NCBI GenBank assembly: GCA_038049695.1
Contig: CP142453.1
Coordinates: forward strand, 110,149,501 to 110,213,500
Reading direction: 5' to 3'
DNA: 64,000 nucleotides
DNA from: Cinnamomum chago
Lineage: Eukaryota; Streptophyta; Magnoliopsida; Laurales; Lauraceae
Shown here: in pieces, positions 12,039 to 24,209 of the stretch
Numbering within the stretch: the first letter of the stretch is position 1
Layout of the letters: every line of letters begins with the position of its first letter
Notes under the pieces: generated by a model
The model's input: only the letters and a program-made list of their open reading frames with translations
Told to the model about the DNA's origin: nothing
Databases searched by the model: none
Made by a program: the position numbers and the translations under genes

Positions 12039-12260
12039 GTTGAGAATGGGCAAAACAAGATGACCATAACACACCAAGATGGGTAAAAAAAGATGTCGAG
12101 GGGCAAAAAAGAAAAAAAGTTGAGAAGGGGCAAAGGACAAAAATGACCATAACACACCAAGAGGGAAAAAAAGATGTCAAGGGGCAAAAAAGAAATAAAA
12201 ATAAAAGTTGAGAAGGAGCATAGGACCAAAATGATCATAACGACCATAACAACTTTCATT
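12039..12260 (+). repeat. three tandem units of 80-88 bp
   Basis: The block GTTGAGAA(T/G)GGGCA ... GACCATAACACACCAAGA ... AGATGTC(G/A)AGGGGCAAAA starts at 12039 and 12119, and at 12207 as a shorter, more diverged third unit. The frames on the minus strand reflect only this repeat. Confidence 0.8.
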
Positions 12261-12860
12261 TTATTTATCCTATTTTAAAGAAGGCTAAAAGAAAGTTGAA
12301 GAGGGTCAATTGCCCCTCATCAACTCCATGTTGTTATGCCAATGAGTATGATAATGTAGAGTATAAGCATCTTGCCCAAGCTTCCTATACGGAGTGTGAA
12401 GCTCTATAGTAGCACCAACTTATTGAATATTCAAACCGTTCAAGATGAACACCCTCCCATTCATTGGATTTTCATCAAAGTTTATTCTAATGGGAGTTTG
12501 TCCTATCATAAAATTGAACATGTGAATAAAAATATGAACAACCATTAATTGGACTAAAATTTGGGGTGCATTCCACTGAAGAAAAGAAGGCCATCAATTT
12601 GAGCAGTTTGGATTTTTTAGTGGCGGGCTCCACTATGGAGTTACACTCACCAGATTGAACTTTTTTTTTTTTTTTTTGAGGTCCCCCACTCCGCCTTGGT
12701 TGTGTGGTATTTAATCAGTGATGGCATCAGGCATCTTAGGTCATGGAGTCATTGAGTCCGGATCTTAAGTCTATGGGGGACCCATTTTCCACCAACCTTG
12801 TTCAATGAATGTACTGTAAGTAGTGAAAAGACAGAATCATTGAATTGGAGTGTAATAGTG

Positions 12861-12862
<2 letters not shown>

Positions 12863-12897
<35 letters not shown>
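12863..12897. repeat. (GA)n microsatellite upstream of the RLP TATA box
   Basis: About 17 uninterrupted GA units lie 35 bp upstream of the TATA box of the 13 kb RLP. GA-rich promoter tracts are bound by GAGA-binding BBR/BPC factors in plants; a role here is inference only. Confidence 0.85.
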
Positions 12898-12900
<3 letters not shown>

Positions 12901-12930
12901 CCAAACTCAGGTTATCTTAACAGAGAGAGA

Positions 12931-12940
12931 CTATAAAAGG
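12931..12940 (+). promoter_or_regulatory. TATA box of the RLP gene
   Basis: CTATAAAAGG is a strong TATA box, 118 bp before the ATG at 13058. A start of transcription near 12965 would give a pyrimidine-rich leader of about 90 bases (CTTCTCCTTCCTCTCTAG). Confidence 0.65.
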
Positions 12941-13057
12941 GGATTCAGGAACCATCTCCTAAGTCCTAACACTTCTCCTTCCTCTCTAGTTCCTTCATTC
13001 CAGAGAGAATACGGGCTAGTGATTGAGGCAGGAGCGTAAGTTTACATATCAAATAAC

Positions 13058-15416
13058 ATGAGAATGCAGACTCCAATTGTCTATGCAAGTGTGGTGTTGC
13101 TTATTGTTATTAGTTTTTTCGGCTATTGTTGCCATGGGTGTTTGGAGCTAGAAAGAGAAGCTCTTCTGCAAATCAAAGAGTCAATCAATTATCCAAGTGG
13201 GACTGCTTTCCCAAGCTGGGTTGGAGAGAACTGTTGCACATGGGCAAGAGTTGGGTGCGACCCATCTTCATCTCAAGTGCAAACTATTGATCTCAAGAGA
13301 CAGAGGAAAGCAAGTTTGGGAAAATGGTCTCCAAATGCTACTCTTTTTTCCCAGTTGAAGAATCTGGTGGAGATGGATTTGAGTAAGAATATGATCCAGA
13401 TGAATGGAACCCAAATGCTCGAAGGTAAATAGCACATTGAAAGCATGAAAAGTTAGTACTTCAAATGGCTGTTTCTGTTAAATTTGTCAATTTTAGTGTT
13501 TTGTATAGCTTTTAAGTGCACCGACAAGCCAAGGATCGAATCCTGGTTATGCCAATGTTTTCAAGCGAATGTGGGCTGGTAGGTTCAGATAGTTCCTCTG
13601 GCCATTCAGTCCAAATTTTGATTTAACTTAGAGAGAGAATACAATTTAGGACTTCTAAATATGATTGAAAATAACATAAACTCATGATGAATAATACATT
13701 ATTCATAATTTTATTATTTTTAAAATTCTATTTATCAAATTTTTATTTAAAAGAAAAAAAGTGTAATAAATTTAGTTAAAGGTGGTGATGAAAAAAATAT
13801 TACTATAGCAGTTTGTATTTATGAATGAGATGATGATCCAATTACTACAAATGATTGAATGGGTGGATCCTTATGATATTACTTCATCATGTGGGTCAGT
13901 AATTTAAGCGTTCAAAAGTATAAAAAACAAGTACGTGATACCATGTGCTTGGAGGGTCATCCATTGGTGGGCCTACCTATAAAAATAGGTGATACCATAA
14001 TGTAGTTGTAAAATGCAATTAAAATTTAATTGGTCTAAGATAAGACCAAACAAATAAGATGATTGAGTTGAATATTGGGCACCCCATACAAAACTCAAAT
14101 AGAATTAATCGGCATGAAAAACAACAAAGCATAACGAAGGGATGGAGGGGGAAGGGTTTATCTCTTACTTGCTCTAAGATGAAAATGGATGGTAGAGGCG
14201 CTGTTGCTACAACGAAGATGGAGTTGCAAGCCGACCACCAAGAGTGACTATGCTGCTGGAGTGTCTTTCGTTCGTTGTTTTGTATTCTCAAATATTAGAG
14301 TCATTGCCCTCTACTTCTTCCTTTCTGCTGCTCTTCTATTTAATTCTTATTCTTATCTTTCTAAATAAGAATAAATCTTATCTTTATAAACTGTCTCTTA
14401 TTTGACTTATTTTATATAATAATGATTTTCATGCCCCCATTTGACTTGCCTTTAGAAAGAGACATTTTTTCACAAAATAGGATGCATCTCTTTTTTTATT
14501 ATTGTTATTTTAAATCCTTATTTGATTGTTATTTTCACTTTTAGATTGTTAGATCTACATTTCACATAACTTATTTTAAAACCCTATACATTTCATATCA
14601 CATCTTTATATTAAATCTTCCATTTCAATTACCATTCATCCATTAGTTTAGTGTCGTTTGTTAGATCTTATTAATTTCATATTTTAGATTGTTAGTTAGA
14701 GTAGTTTAGTTGTTATTTAAGTTTTACTTCACGTTATAATTAGTTTAATTTTATTTTTCACATATAGTTTAATGGTTTTTATCGTTCACTTCAATTGTCT
14801 ATATTAGCTATATCTTAGTTTAATTCTCTTTTAATTGGATTCATTGCTTGTTCTATCACTCTCCGTGGGATCGATAATCTGGACTCTTTAATTTAGTCAT
14901 TTACTACTTGACGACACGGTAGTCTTTCGGTTAAATATTGCACATCTTAGTGTCAGTCAAGTTTTAGGGCACCGAGAGGATGCATCATGCATATGTGGAA
15001 AAATAAATCCTATTTCTTTATTTTATATATATATATATATGTATATGGGGAATATTCATGTGCATATGGTGAGGGACAAACTTAATGGGGCCCACTTAGG
15101 GACCCATTGATCACGGGATTTAGAGGGGGATGAAAAGAGTCATATTAGATTAGACCATATATCAAGTTTGAGGTCAATCCTAAGTCTCTAACCCCTTCTT
15201 CTGTGTCCCACAAATTTAACAACTTTATATCAAAGAAAAAAATTGACCCTCAATCCAACGGTCCAATCCATTCAGATTAGTGAAAACTCAATTGATCCAT
15301 TGTAATTTAGGGGGTCCCATGTGTGTGAATTATTTGGATGAATCATAAAGCGGCTCCACTATGTTGTTCCTCACCATAATGTGGGGACGGATATATGCAC
15401 ATGAATATTCCCCTCT

Positions 15417-15470
<54 letters not shown>

Positions 15471-18400
15471 CATGGCTCTCCTAAGCTGCAGCTTAGCTTA
15501 CCATAAGCTGAAAGAGGGCTGGTCCCACAAATCAAAGTTGATTATATATATTTTTTGCATAATGGAACTGAAAAATCCAATTCTGATTGGATTTATCTTG
15601 ATTTTGGAGACAATCATCATGCAAAAAACAACATAATCGACTTTGATTCGTGGGATTGCAGCTTAGGAGAGTTGGCCCATATATATATATATATATATGA
15701 AAATATTCAAGTGAGAACTAGTTCTCATCTATTATATGAGAACTTTTTTATGGGGCCCAACTAGCAACCTATCCAAACCTAGCAACCAATAGAAAACCCC
15801 CTCATAGTCACTAATCCCAAGGATTGGCACACATCCGAATTGACTGAACCGTTGGATCGATGATTGAGTATTTTTTTGAATATGAAGCCATTAAACTTGT
15901 GGGCCACGGATGGAGGGGTTAGGGGCATGGATTTGAGGTAAACTTGATACTTGGGTGGTCTCACGTAGATCTTTCCATCCCCCCAGGTCCCATCCCCAAA
16001 TGGGCCCCACAATTGGACACCACAAAAAAGTTCTCATATAATATGTGAGAGCTAATTCTCACCTGAATATTACTGATATATATATATATATAAAATGAGA
16101 TATCATGAAATTATACTTGAATCCAACAGTGAGACCAACTCTGATTGAGATAAAATCTGGGAACACTCCATATATTGGGTGGGCATTCATTTTGAATAGT
16201 TAGGATTTTGATTAGTGAGCCCCTTATGGAGTTTCACTCCTTTATCTGAAGATAAGCCTCAAAGGATCTAGATTCCTTGGTCACTAAGGGCGCGTTTGGA
16301 TGTTTACAAAATACAATATTTACAGATTCAATTGTCACAAGAATAAAATAGTGTAATATTAAAATATTAAAATATTTTTATTGTTTGGAAATATTTGACG
16401 AATATTATGGATTTGAAATTGAGTTCTTTAGAAGGTACTATGATTTTAATATATATTAAAAATCCAAAATAACAAGAAGTTAGTGTTATTGATTATAGTA
16501 AAGTTCATTATTAGAATAAATTTTTATTCAGTATTTAATTCATATGTAATTTACCATATTTAGATGAAAAGTAGTGTGGTAAACTAAAGTTCAACTACTA
16601 TTTTTTTTTACCATAAGCCACTTTTCTTTATCATATAAAATTATGATAAAGTGTCGTAAAGTAAAGTCAATACAAAATGCAACTACTTTACAACTTTCGC
16701 TCTCATACTTTACTTCACCACATACTTCATCCTACGTTACTTTACGTCATCTTTTGCCATGATGTGACATCGGCATTTATTTTACCTTACCACACACATA
16801 AACAAACATGCCTGACCTAAATGTGACATCTTATCCCCAAGAGTGTGGAAATCCCTAGATCATTGGGTATATAAAAAAAAATAATGCACAAATAATTAAT
16901 GATAAATATCAAATATAATGAAAAATACCCTAGTCCATAGCTCTTCCTTTAATTTGAATGCCAATAGAAGGCCAACCTCGGAGAGGGGTTTATACCTTGG
17001 AGAGGGGTTTACTCCACATATATAAACAAAAATGCCCTGTAGTCATATAATTTTGAAATTCCTCATGAGGTTTCAATAATTGTATACTCTTTTAACTGTT
17101 TACATCTTATATAGTTGAGAGAGATACCACTTGAATAGCTTATTTCGCATATTTTTATATATATTTTATTATTCTTATTTTCTTAAAATTTTCAGAGCTG
17201 AGACCAGCAGAGAGTAGTGTGGATAGCACCAACTCATACCAGTCCCAAACCAGCATGTAGATTGACATTGGGATTTTAAACCTTGGTTAGAACCAACACA
17301 AGCCGAGACTTGATGTGTAGTAAATCTTGCTATATAAAGAGGATCCTGTAACTTAATTGTGAATGAGATTGATCTACTTTTTCTCTGAGTCCTGCTTCCT
17401 TTTTCTTCTTTTTCTTCTTCAAGTTTACAATACTCTTTTGATGAATTATGGTCTCATAAAGAATTATAGATCATTGTAATCTTTTTATTTTCTGGTCTTA
17501 CAAAGGAATACAAATGTTCTTATGGGTTTTATAATTAAAAGTTTTTATTATTATTCCATCAATGTATAGTACTGACTGTTTTGTATCTTGTGCAGCATTA
17601 TGTGAGCTTAAGTTCCTAGAGAAACTGAATCTCCACAAAAACCTTTTTGAGGGTGTTCTTCCTGCTTGTTTAGGCAATATGTCTTCCCTCAAAGTTCTTA
17701 ACCTTGGAAGAAATCAATTCACCGGCGAAATCCCTTCATCTTTCAGCAACCTATCTTCAGTTGAGGAAATTGATTTTGGATTCAACAGTTTTCATGGTAT
17801 GGTCTCCTTTTCCATGTTCAGCAACCTTTCCAATCTCAGGTCTCTTATTTTTTCAGATAATTATCAGTTAGAACTAGAAACTGAGCCTCCAAATTGGGTC
17901 CCGTCATTCCAACTGTCTTATCTTTATTTAGGTCATTGTAGTCTCAACAAATACAGTGGCAATATCATTCCCAGCTTCCTCTCCGCTCAGTTCAACTTAA
18001 CAGATCTAGATTTGTCCCACAATTCACTTGTAGGTAGCATACGCCCTTGCATGCTTTATAATGTTAGCCAATTGCTACGGTTGAAAGATAACATGTTAAG
18101 TGGTCCACTTTTTCAACATTCTGCATACTTCAATTCAACACTTCGAGTCCTCGACATATCTGAAAACAACATTAATGGATCACTTCCAGATAACTTTGGC
18201 CAGCTTTTTCCTTCATTGGTTCTCATCAACATGTCCAAGAATTCTTTGCAAGGCAACATTCCCCACTCCTTTGGTGAAATGATGAGTTTGGAATTATTAG
18301 ACCTGTCCAATAACAACTTAACAGGTGAAATACCTCAGAATCTGTCAACAAAATACTTGATGCTCTCAAATAATAATCTGCAAGGAGAGATGCTACCAAG

Positions 18401-19376
18401 AGATTGCAATTTGACCAAGTTAAAGTTGTTACAACTTGATAACAATCACTTTACAGGAGCAATCCCGCCTTGTTTATCCAACAGCTTTGATTTAGAGTAT
18501 CTTGACATTAGAAAGAATCACTTATCGGGCAATTTATCAAGCTCATTAGGTGTCTTTCCTGAGATGAAAGTACTACTCTTAGGGAGAAATCCTTTCAAAG
18601 GTCACATCCCAAAGCAGTTTTGTCAAATGCAAAAGCTTCAATTCTTAGATCTCTCATATAATTCCCTTTCAGAAAACATTCCTTCTTGCCTCAACGAAAT
18701 TACTTCTTGGAAAAATCTGTCCTCAAGCTCTGGTACGACATTAGGTGTAGTGATCTCCCCTTTTAAGACAGCTGCTATTCAAGTCAGAGTAGAATTCACA
18801 ACAAAATTCATACCATATAGCTTTGAAGGTGTTCCACTTGCTTTGATGACTGGAATCGACATTTCATCCAACAGTTTGACAGGCAGCATTCCATTTACAA
18901 TGGGAGATCTCAAAGAGCTTCGTGCATTGAATTTGTCCAGCAACAATCTAACAGGACCCCTTCCAACTTCCTTTGGAAACTTGAATAACTTAGAAAGTTT
19001 AGATCTTTCCCATAACAAATTGAATGGAACAATCCCTCAAGAATTTGTTCGAATGACCTCGCTTTCTACATTTAGTGTCGCCTTCAATAATTTGTCAGGC
19101 ATGATCCCATATGACCAACAATTACGAACATTCAATCAGAGTAGCTTTATGGGAAATCCATATCTTTGTGGAGAGCAGCTGGAAATAATTTGTCCATCTA
19201 ACAATCGAATCCCATACCAGAATGGGGAAGAAGAAAAGGAAGAAGCATCTCGATTGATTGGCAAGCCGTTCTACATTTCTTTAGGTGTTTCATACATTTT
19301 GGGATTTTGCAGTGTGATTGCCTTTCTTATGTTCAACAATACATGGAGACAAAGATACTTTCAAGTAATAGATTGA
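13058..19376 (+). CDS. LRR receptor-like protein (RLP1/14/15-type), two exons seen
   Basis: This is a plasma-membrane receptor-like protein without a kinase. Exon 1 (13058-13424) encodes a signal peptide (about residues 1-27), the cysteine-rich LRR cap (CLELEREALLQIK ... ENCCTW ... GC) and the start of the repeats. The GTAAAT donor at 13425 and the TTGTGCAG acceptor ending at 17595 keep phase 1, so exon 2 (17596-19376) continues in frame to give 715 residues. Exon 2 holds about 17 LRRs, many with the plant NLSGxIP pattern. An island segment (SSSSGTTLGVV ... SFEGVPLAL) precedes the last four repeats, and an NPYLCG cap, acidic EEEKEE linker, one membrane helix (ISLGVSYILGFCSVIAFLMF) and a short basic tail follow. 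Relatives are usually nearer 900 residues, so central repeats seem to be missing or lie in an undetected exon. Such proteins normally signal through SOBIR1-type kinases (family knowledge). An AATAAA-like signal lies near 19428. Confidence 0.87.
15047..15413. mobile_element. hairpin MITE A in the RLP intron
   Basis: The left end GGGGAATATTCATGTGCATA is matched by the reverse complement of the right end (about 15391-15413), followed inside by a shared GGTGAGG. It sits between two TA tracts, consistent with insertion at TA dinucleotides. Length is 367 bp, with no coding capacity. Confidence 0.78.
15421..15467. repeat. (TA)n microsatellite
   Basis: About 23 uninterrupted TA units separate hairpin MITE A from hairpin MITE B. 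Confidence 0.9.
15468..15680. mobile_element. hairpin MITE B in the RLP intron
   Basis: The left end carries CTCTCCTAAGCTGCAG and, further in, CAAATCAAAGTTGATTAT and TTTTTTGCAT. The right end carries the same landmarks inverted in the same order. The whole 213-bp unit can fold into one long stem. TA tracts flank it on both sides. Confidence 0.75.
15699..16071. mobile_element. hairpin MITE C in the RLP intron
   Basis: Left AATATTCAAGTGAGAACTAG and TTATATGAGAACTTTTTT are mirrored on the right by AAAAAAGTTCTCATATAA and CTCACCTGAATATT. Length is about 373 bp, again between TA tracts. The interior contains no credible gene. Confidence 0.78.
16288..16812 (+). mobile_element. AT-rich MITE-like repeat, copy 1
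   Basis: This segment starts GGGCGCGTTTGGATGTTTAC and ends near TAAACAAACATGCC. It is homologous, in inverted orientation, to 28412-28912: both share TGGTAAACTAAAGTTCAACT and the interior TTTACCATAAG. It is a dispersed element of about 0.5 kb without coding capacity. The transposon superfamily is not clear. Confidence 0.65.
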
Positions 19377-19426
19377 CAACTATCTTTTGTTTTGAGAAGC
19401 CTTTGATGTTCTGATATTTGTTAGGG

Positions 19427-19433
19427 AAAATAA
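19427..19433 (+). terminator. possible polyadenylation signal of the RLP
   Basis: AAATAAA occurs about 50 bases after the stop codon at 19374-19376, in an AT-rich 3' region. Confidence 0.4.
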
Positions 19434-19520
19434 ATGACGCATGATTATTGTATACTCTCTTCAATTATAAGGTGTCTACATTATTATGGGCTCATCTTAT
19501 ATGTTGTCTAAAGTTGATAG

Positions 19521-19925
19521 CGCGGGGGGGGGGGGGGGGGGGGGGGCGGGATGGGGGTTGGGGTGGGGTGGGGTGGGGTGGGTGGGGTGTTGTTAGCCTT
19601 GATGGCCGTGGCTGTGGGCATGGGCGTGTGTGTGGGGGCCTGCGTGCTATGTGTGTGGGTGCATGTGCTTGTGATGCCGATCCTATCAAAAAAAAAGAAG
19701 GGATAAAGTACGTGTACTGATCATCCTAACATGTTATCTAATCTTGGGTTGGGGGGGGGGGGGGGGGGGGGGGTAGTTAGCCTTGATGGCCGTGGCTGTG
19801 GGCATGGGCGTGTGTGTGTGGGCCTGCGTGCTATGTGTGTGGGTGCATGTGCTTGCCGATCCTATCAAAAAAAAAAAAAGGGATAAAGTACGTGTACTGA
19901 TCATCCTAACATGTTATCTAATCTT
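19521..19925 (+). repeat. tandem duplication with two 23-bp G tracts
   Basis: Units 19521-19744 and 19745-19925 share GTTAGCCTTGATGGCCGTGG, the GT-rich 'GGGTGCATGTGCTTG' stretch, an A-run and AAGTACGTGTACTGATCATC. Each opens with a pure G run (19524-19546 and 19751-19773). Reading frames here are only repeat translations. Unit 1 also holds a GGGGT satellite-like stretch (19555-19589). Confidence 0.88.
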
Positions 19926-19939
19926 AATTCATGCTCCAT

Positions 19940-20455
19940 TAAATAGATTATTGGATTCGATGTTCATCTTTTTCTTCACCTTTTTAGGTGTCATTTGCCT
20001 CTTAAACAATGAAAGAAATGGTCTTTACATATGTACATGTTGCATATATATGCAAATGTTACACGTGTGAATTTATTACCATATTTGTCAAATTCTCATT
20101 CTCATTGGTAAATGGATACATCTAACTGTTCTAAATATACTTGGGATTTTTGGATTTTTCACAAATTTCTTAGAATCCATGAAGAATTAAGATATGAAGC
20201 TATATAAGGTGTTTATCATTAATAAAAGGATGTTGAATGGTTCGGATTAAGGGCCAACGAAAGTGCATAAAATTTAGATTTATAGGTTGAGAGTTTTTAG
20301 ACGTATTATTTCATAAATTTATCAAAGTCTATGAAGATTTAAGTTATGAGAAAAAAATACATTTGATGGAGTTAGAGTTTGAACTCACAACACATCGTCA
20401 CCACTCAAAATATGAGGAGCTCATATTCTGGGTCATGACGCTGAAGTACCACATC
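19940..20455. other. intergenic, no gene recognised
   Basis: AT-rich sequence between the RLP tandem repeat and the LINE. Open frames show no known domain. Confidence 0.45.
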
Positions 20456-20472
20456 ATTTTCATATTCAAGTT
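20456..20472. repeat. 17-bp LINE target duplication, left copy
   Basis: ATTTTCATATTCAAGTT is identical to 25737-25753 on the other side of the LINE. The length and the adjacent T run (A tail) fit target-primed reverse transcription. Confidence 0.92.
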
Positions 20473-20587
20473 TTTTTTTTTTTTTGCTAAGTTGCAAATT
20501 AAATTAAGAAGAGCAAAAGAGGGAAACAACAACCCAAAACAGGCAGCAAAGAAGAAAAACCAGAGCAAAAGTAGAAACAGCAGCACA

Positions 20588-23500
20588 CTATCTTATAGAA
20601 GGATAGAGCTGGTTACAGAGATAGGAGAAAGAATCTAAAATATGACTAGAGAAAGGAGAAGATAATTTGCTAAGAGCAATGGAAGCATCCTCCAAAAAGA
20701 ATTTAATAGCTGTGTCCAGAGAAGGTACCTTGTTGTTCAAGATACACAAGTTTCTAACCTTCCAAATGCTGAAAATAGCAATGATGAAGAGAGCACCCAG
20801 CCCCTTCTTGGCAATGGAGCAAGAGGCAGTGGAGAAGGCGGTCCATTTTGCAGAGGCAGCGCTGGATGGGGGAAACCTGAAGTTCCCTTTGACTTCTAAC
20901 AAGGCCCAGAAAGCAGCTGCGAAGGGGCAGAGGAAGAACAAAAGGAAGGTTGACTCCTGATGCGTGCCACACAGACTGCAAAAGGATGCCAATTGCACTC
21001 CAATAGACTGGGCCCAGGCATTGGTGGGGAGCTTGTTATGGAACAGTTTCCAGGCAAAACAGGCTGTGGAAGGCTTAAGAAGATTGTTCCAGGCAAACTT
21101 GGACCAAACTTTGGGGAGGGTTCTGCATCTGGAGGCTCCCAGGCAGCAGCAAAAGAGAGGCTGGTGGAGTTGGATCTTGACCAAATTAGTTGGTCAGGCT
21201 CATCAACAAGGGAGAAAGAAGCTGTGATGGAAGAGGAGAAGGCTAACACCTGCTGGGGGAAGGAAAGACTTTGTAGTCTCTGGACATTTGAAAAAACAGC
21301 GAACACTGAATCGGACCATGGGAAGTTTACCTCAGGAAAAAACTGCGCCAAAGAGAGAGGGCCATGCCATTTATCATGCCAGAAGTCTGTGCTTTTCCCG
21401 TCACCTAAGATCCAGTGACTACTTTGAAAAAGGAAAAGAGAGATTCTCTTGATGGGCCTCCAGATGCAAGAACCAGCAGACAGGGAGATGGGATGCCAAG
21501 GAGAAAATCCTTTGAAGTATTTAGCTCTAAACCAGGAAGCCCACAGGGAAGAAGAAGAGAAGGCTGCCCATCCCAGCCTAATAGAATTTGCATTGACCAT
21601 ATCCTTAATACGGCGTAGGCCCAGCCCACCTTCCAGCTTAGGCATACAAACTGACTTCCAGTTGAGAAGACTCCTTTTGACTTTATCAGGCCCCCCAGAC
21701 CAAAGGAAGTTCCTCATCCATTTCTCAAGAAAGATGCAAATGGAGTTAGGAATTGGAAGAACCAGAAGGATGTGAATTGGAAGACTCTGGAGAACATGCT
21801 TGACAAGGATGAGTCTTCCCGCAAAAGAGAGCAGATTACTTTTCCAGTCGGAAAGCCTTTTCCTAAAGTTATCCTTTAAACTCTCAAAGTAACTGGCTTT
21901 GGGGCTGCCAATGAAGAGAGGAGCACCCAAGTAGTTAGAAGAGAAGAAAGCTTGAGAGAAGCCTAAGATCTTAGAACTCTGGAATTGAAAGACTGCCTGC
22001 TGTTGCCAAATAGGACACTGCATTTCCTTTGGTTGAAATGTTGACCAGCTGCCAGTTGATAGGCTTTTAAAACCCCTTTTATAGCTTTGATACTCCGAGG
22101 GAAAGCTTTGAAGAAGAGCATACTATCATCCGCAAATAGCAGGTGACAGACTTTAGGGGAAGCTGGAGCTCTGTAAATCGGAGTCAGAAGCTTCTGGATA
22201 ACAAGATGATCAATATTCAAACTTAGGATTTCTTCCGCAAGGATGAATAGGTAAGGGGATAGAGGATCACCCTACCTAAGCCCACACCCAACTTCAAAGT
22301 AAACAGTAGGCTCTCTGTTGATCAGGACAGACCCTTTGGAGGAGCAGACACAAGCTTGGATAAGAGAGGCCCAATCTTTGCTAAAGCCAAAGAATTCTAA
22401 AGCTTTGAATAAGAAAGGCCAGCTCAACTTGTCAAAAGCTTTTGAAATATCCAACTTCAAACAAATTCCTTTACCTTTGGCACCCTTTTGAAGATTTTGA
22501 GTGAGTTCATGAGCCAGAGCAATATGGTCTTGGATTTTCCTTCCTTTCAAAAAAGCCACCTAATGAGGAGAAATGAGGTTAGGAAGAACAATAGCCATTC
22601 TGGAGGCTAGGATTTTTTATATCACTTTGTAGGAGAAGTTGAGAAGGCTTATGGGGCGATAGTCTCCAAAGGAAGAGGGGACATCAACTTTAGGAATTAG
22701 AGTGATGAAGAAAGAGTTTGTAGCCTTGAGAAGCTTTTTCGAAGTGAAAAAATTCTGAACGGTAGCTATAACGATCGATCCAACTATGTCCCAGCAGCTG
22801 TAGAAGAAGCTACCAGAGAACCCATCCGGACCAGGATAGCTGGATTTTTTGAGGCTGAAAACCGAAGCCTTGATTTCTTCAAAGGAAAGAACAGCAAGCA
22901 GAGCCGAATTTTGAATAGGAGAAACATTTTTATTGGGCACTTGGAAAAGCTTAGGATCCATGATTCCAGGGGAAGGCTTGAAACTGTCAGTAAAGAAATC
23001 TACTGCAGCAGCTTTGATCTGAGATTGAGTTTCCAGAGATTAACCTTTATAGTTCATAGTATCAATTCGATTCTTGGAGCCTCTAATTTTTGACACCATG
23101 TGAAAGAAACTAGTATTCTTGTCACCTTCCTGCAGCCAGGTAGTCCTAGATTTCTGCTTCCAATGAATTTCTTCCGCTTGGAGAAAGTTTTGGAGAGAGC
23201 ATCTGGCAAGGCTGAGGGCGAACTTGGTTGAATCCAGGGGATTTGCGTCCATACTTTCCTGCCAATGAATGATGCTGGCTTCAACTGCAGCTATGTTGGT
23301 CTTCAAGAAACCAAAAACTTCCTTATTCCAAGACTTCAGTCTTTGCTTAAGGGCCTTGAGCTTTTGGCTGAGGATATATTGGGGATTACCATGAACAGGG
23401 ATATTCCAAACTGATGCCACCAGCTCTTTGAAAGAGGGATGACTAATCCACATTTCTTCAAATTTGAAAGGAATGAATCTCACTGCCATAAGAGGACGGC

Positions 23501-24209
23501 TACAGAGCAAAATGGGGTTGTGGTCTGAGTTTTGTCTGACCAGGTGATGGAGAAGACCATCAGGGAAGCAGAGAGACCAAGCTTTATTGGTAAGGGAGCG
23601 ATCAAGTCTGGTAGCAACATAGGACTGGCCTTGCCTGTTGTTTGACCAGGTGAACTTATTACCAGAATAGCCTAAGTCCATAAGACCAAAGGAAGCTATC
23701 ATGTTGTTAAAAGCTGAAGAGGAAGGGGAGTTGGTTGGGTGAAGACTGAGCTTCTCAGAAGTAGAGGAGACTGCATTAAAGTCACCTATAACAGCCCAGG
23801 GAAGATGGGAAGAAAAGGGAGTGGAGCAGAGATACTGCCAAAGAGATCTCCTCTGAATGTAGGAAATGGAGGCATAGATTCCAGTGAAAAAAGTTGTAGG
23901 ACAATTTTGGGAGGAAGAAAGGGAAATGGTGAGGTGTTGGGAAGAGCTATCCACCAAGGAAGATGAGTAATTAGGAGAGGCTTTGATGAAGCACGAGATA
24001 GAGGGGATAGGAGAAGAAAGGGAATTGTTTGTTAGATAGGAGGAGAAACCAAGGCTTTCTAATTTCTGGAAAAGAGGGATGGCATTATTTGATTTGGGCT
24101 CAGAGAGGAAGATAATATCAGGAGAATGGGCATTGACCAAGAAAATGAGGGTCCTAGAAGTTGGGGAGTTTGCAATTCCCCTACAGTTCCAATACAGGGT
24201 CTTAAACAT
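20588..24209 (-). pseudogene. LINE ORF2: endonuclease / reverse transcriptase, broken
   Basis: The frame starts at ATG 24207-24209 (MFKTLYWNCRG). It overlaps the end of ORF1 by 8 bases, an arrangement used for re-initiation in L1 elements. Residues 1-230 are an APE-type endonuclease with WNCRG, GDFNAV and SDHNP. The reverse transcriptase follows, with SYPGPDGF, FITLIPK, LDISKAFDKL, GDPLSPYLF and the active-site FADD (usually YADD). The C-terminus has CFAWKLFHNKLPT and CSLCG...E of zf-RVT. Stops in frame lie at 23040-23042, 22617-22619, 22560-22562 and 22272-22274. Frame changes occur near 22000 and near 21100. Several stops fall where the family has Gln, for example before GDPLSPYLF. Confidence 0.92.

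Larger units (their letters stand above)
13425..17595 (+). other. 4.2 kb intron of the RLP, filled with MITEs
   Basis: Boundaries are inferred from GT (13425) and a pyrimidine-rich TTTTGTATCTTGTGCAG acceptor. I saw no LRR-like coding segment inside. Contents are AT-rich DNA, (TA)n tracts, three hairpin MITEs (15047-16071) and a 0.5 kb MITE-like repeat (16288-16812). The 90-codon frame near 14019-14291 has no recognisable domain. Confidence 0.7.

Noticed and set aside
19448-19720. Open frame rich in glycine near the RLP end
   Set aside because: It is a translation of the G tract and GGGGT repeat; the antisense frame is equally long (Pro/Arg-rich).
23739-23966. Plus-strand open frames within the LINE
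   Set aside because: Shadows of the minus-strand ORF2.
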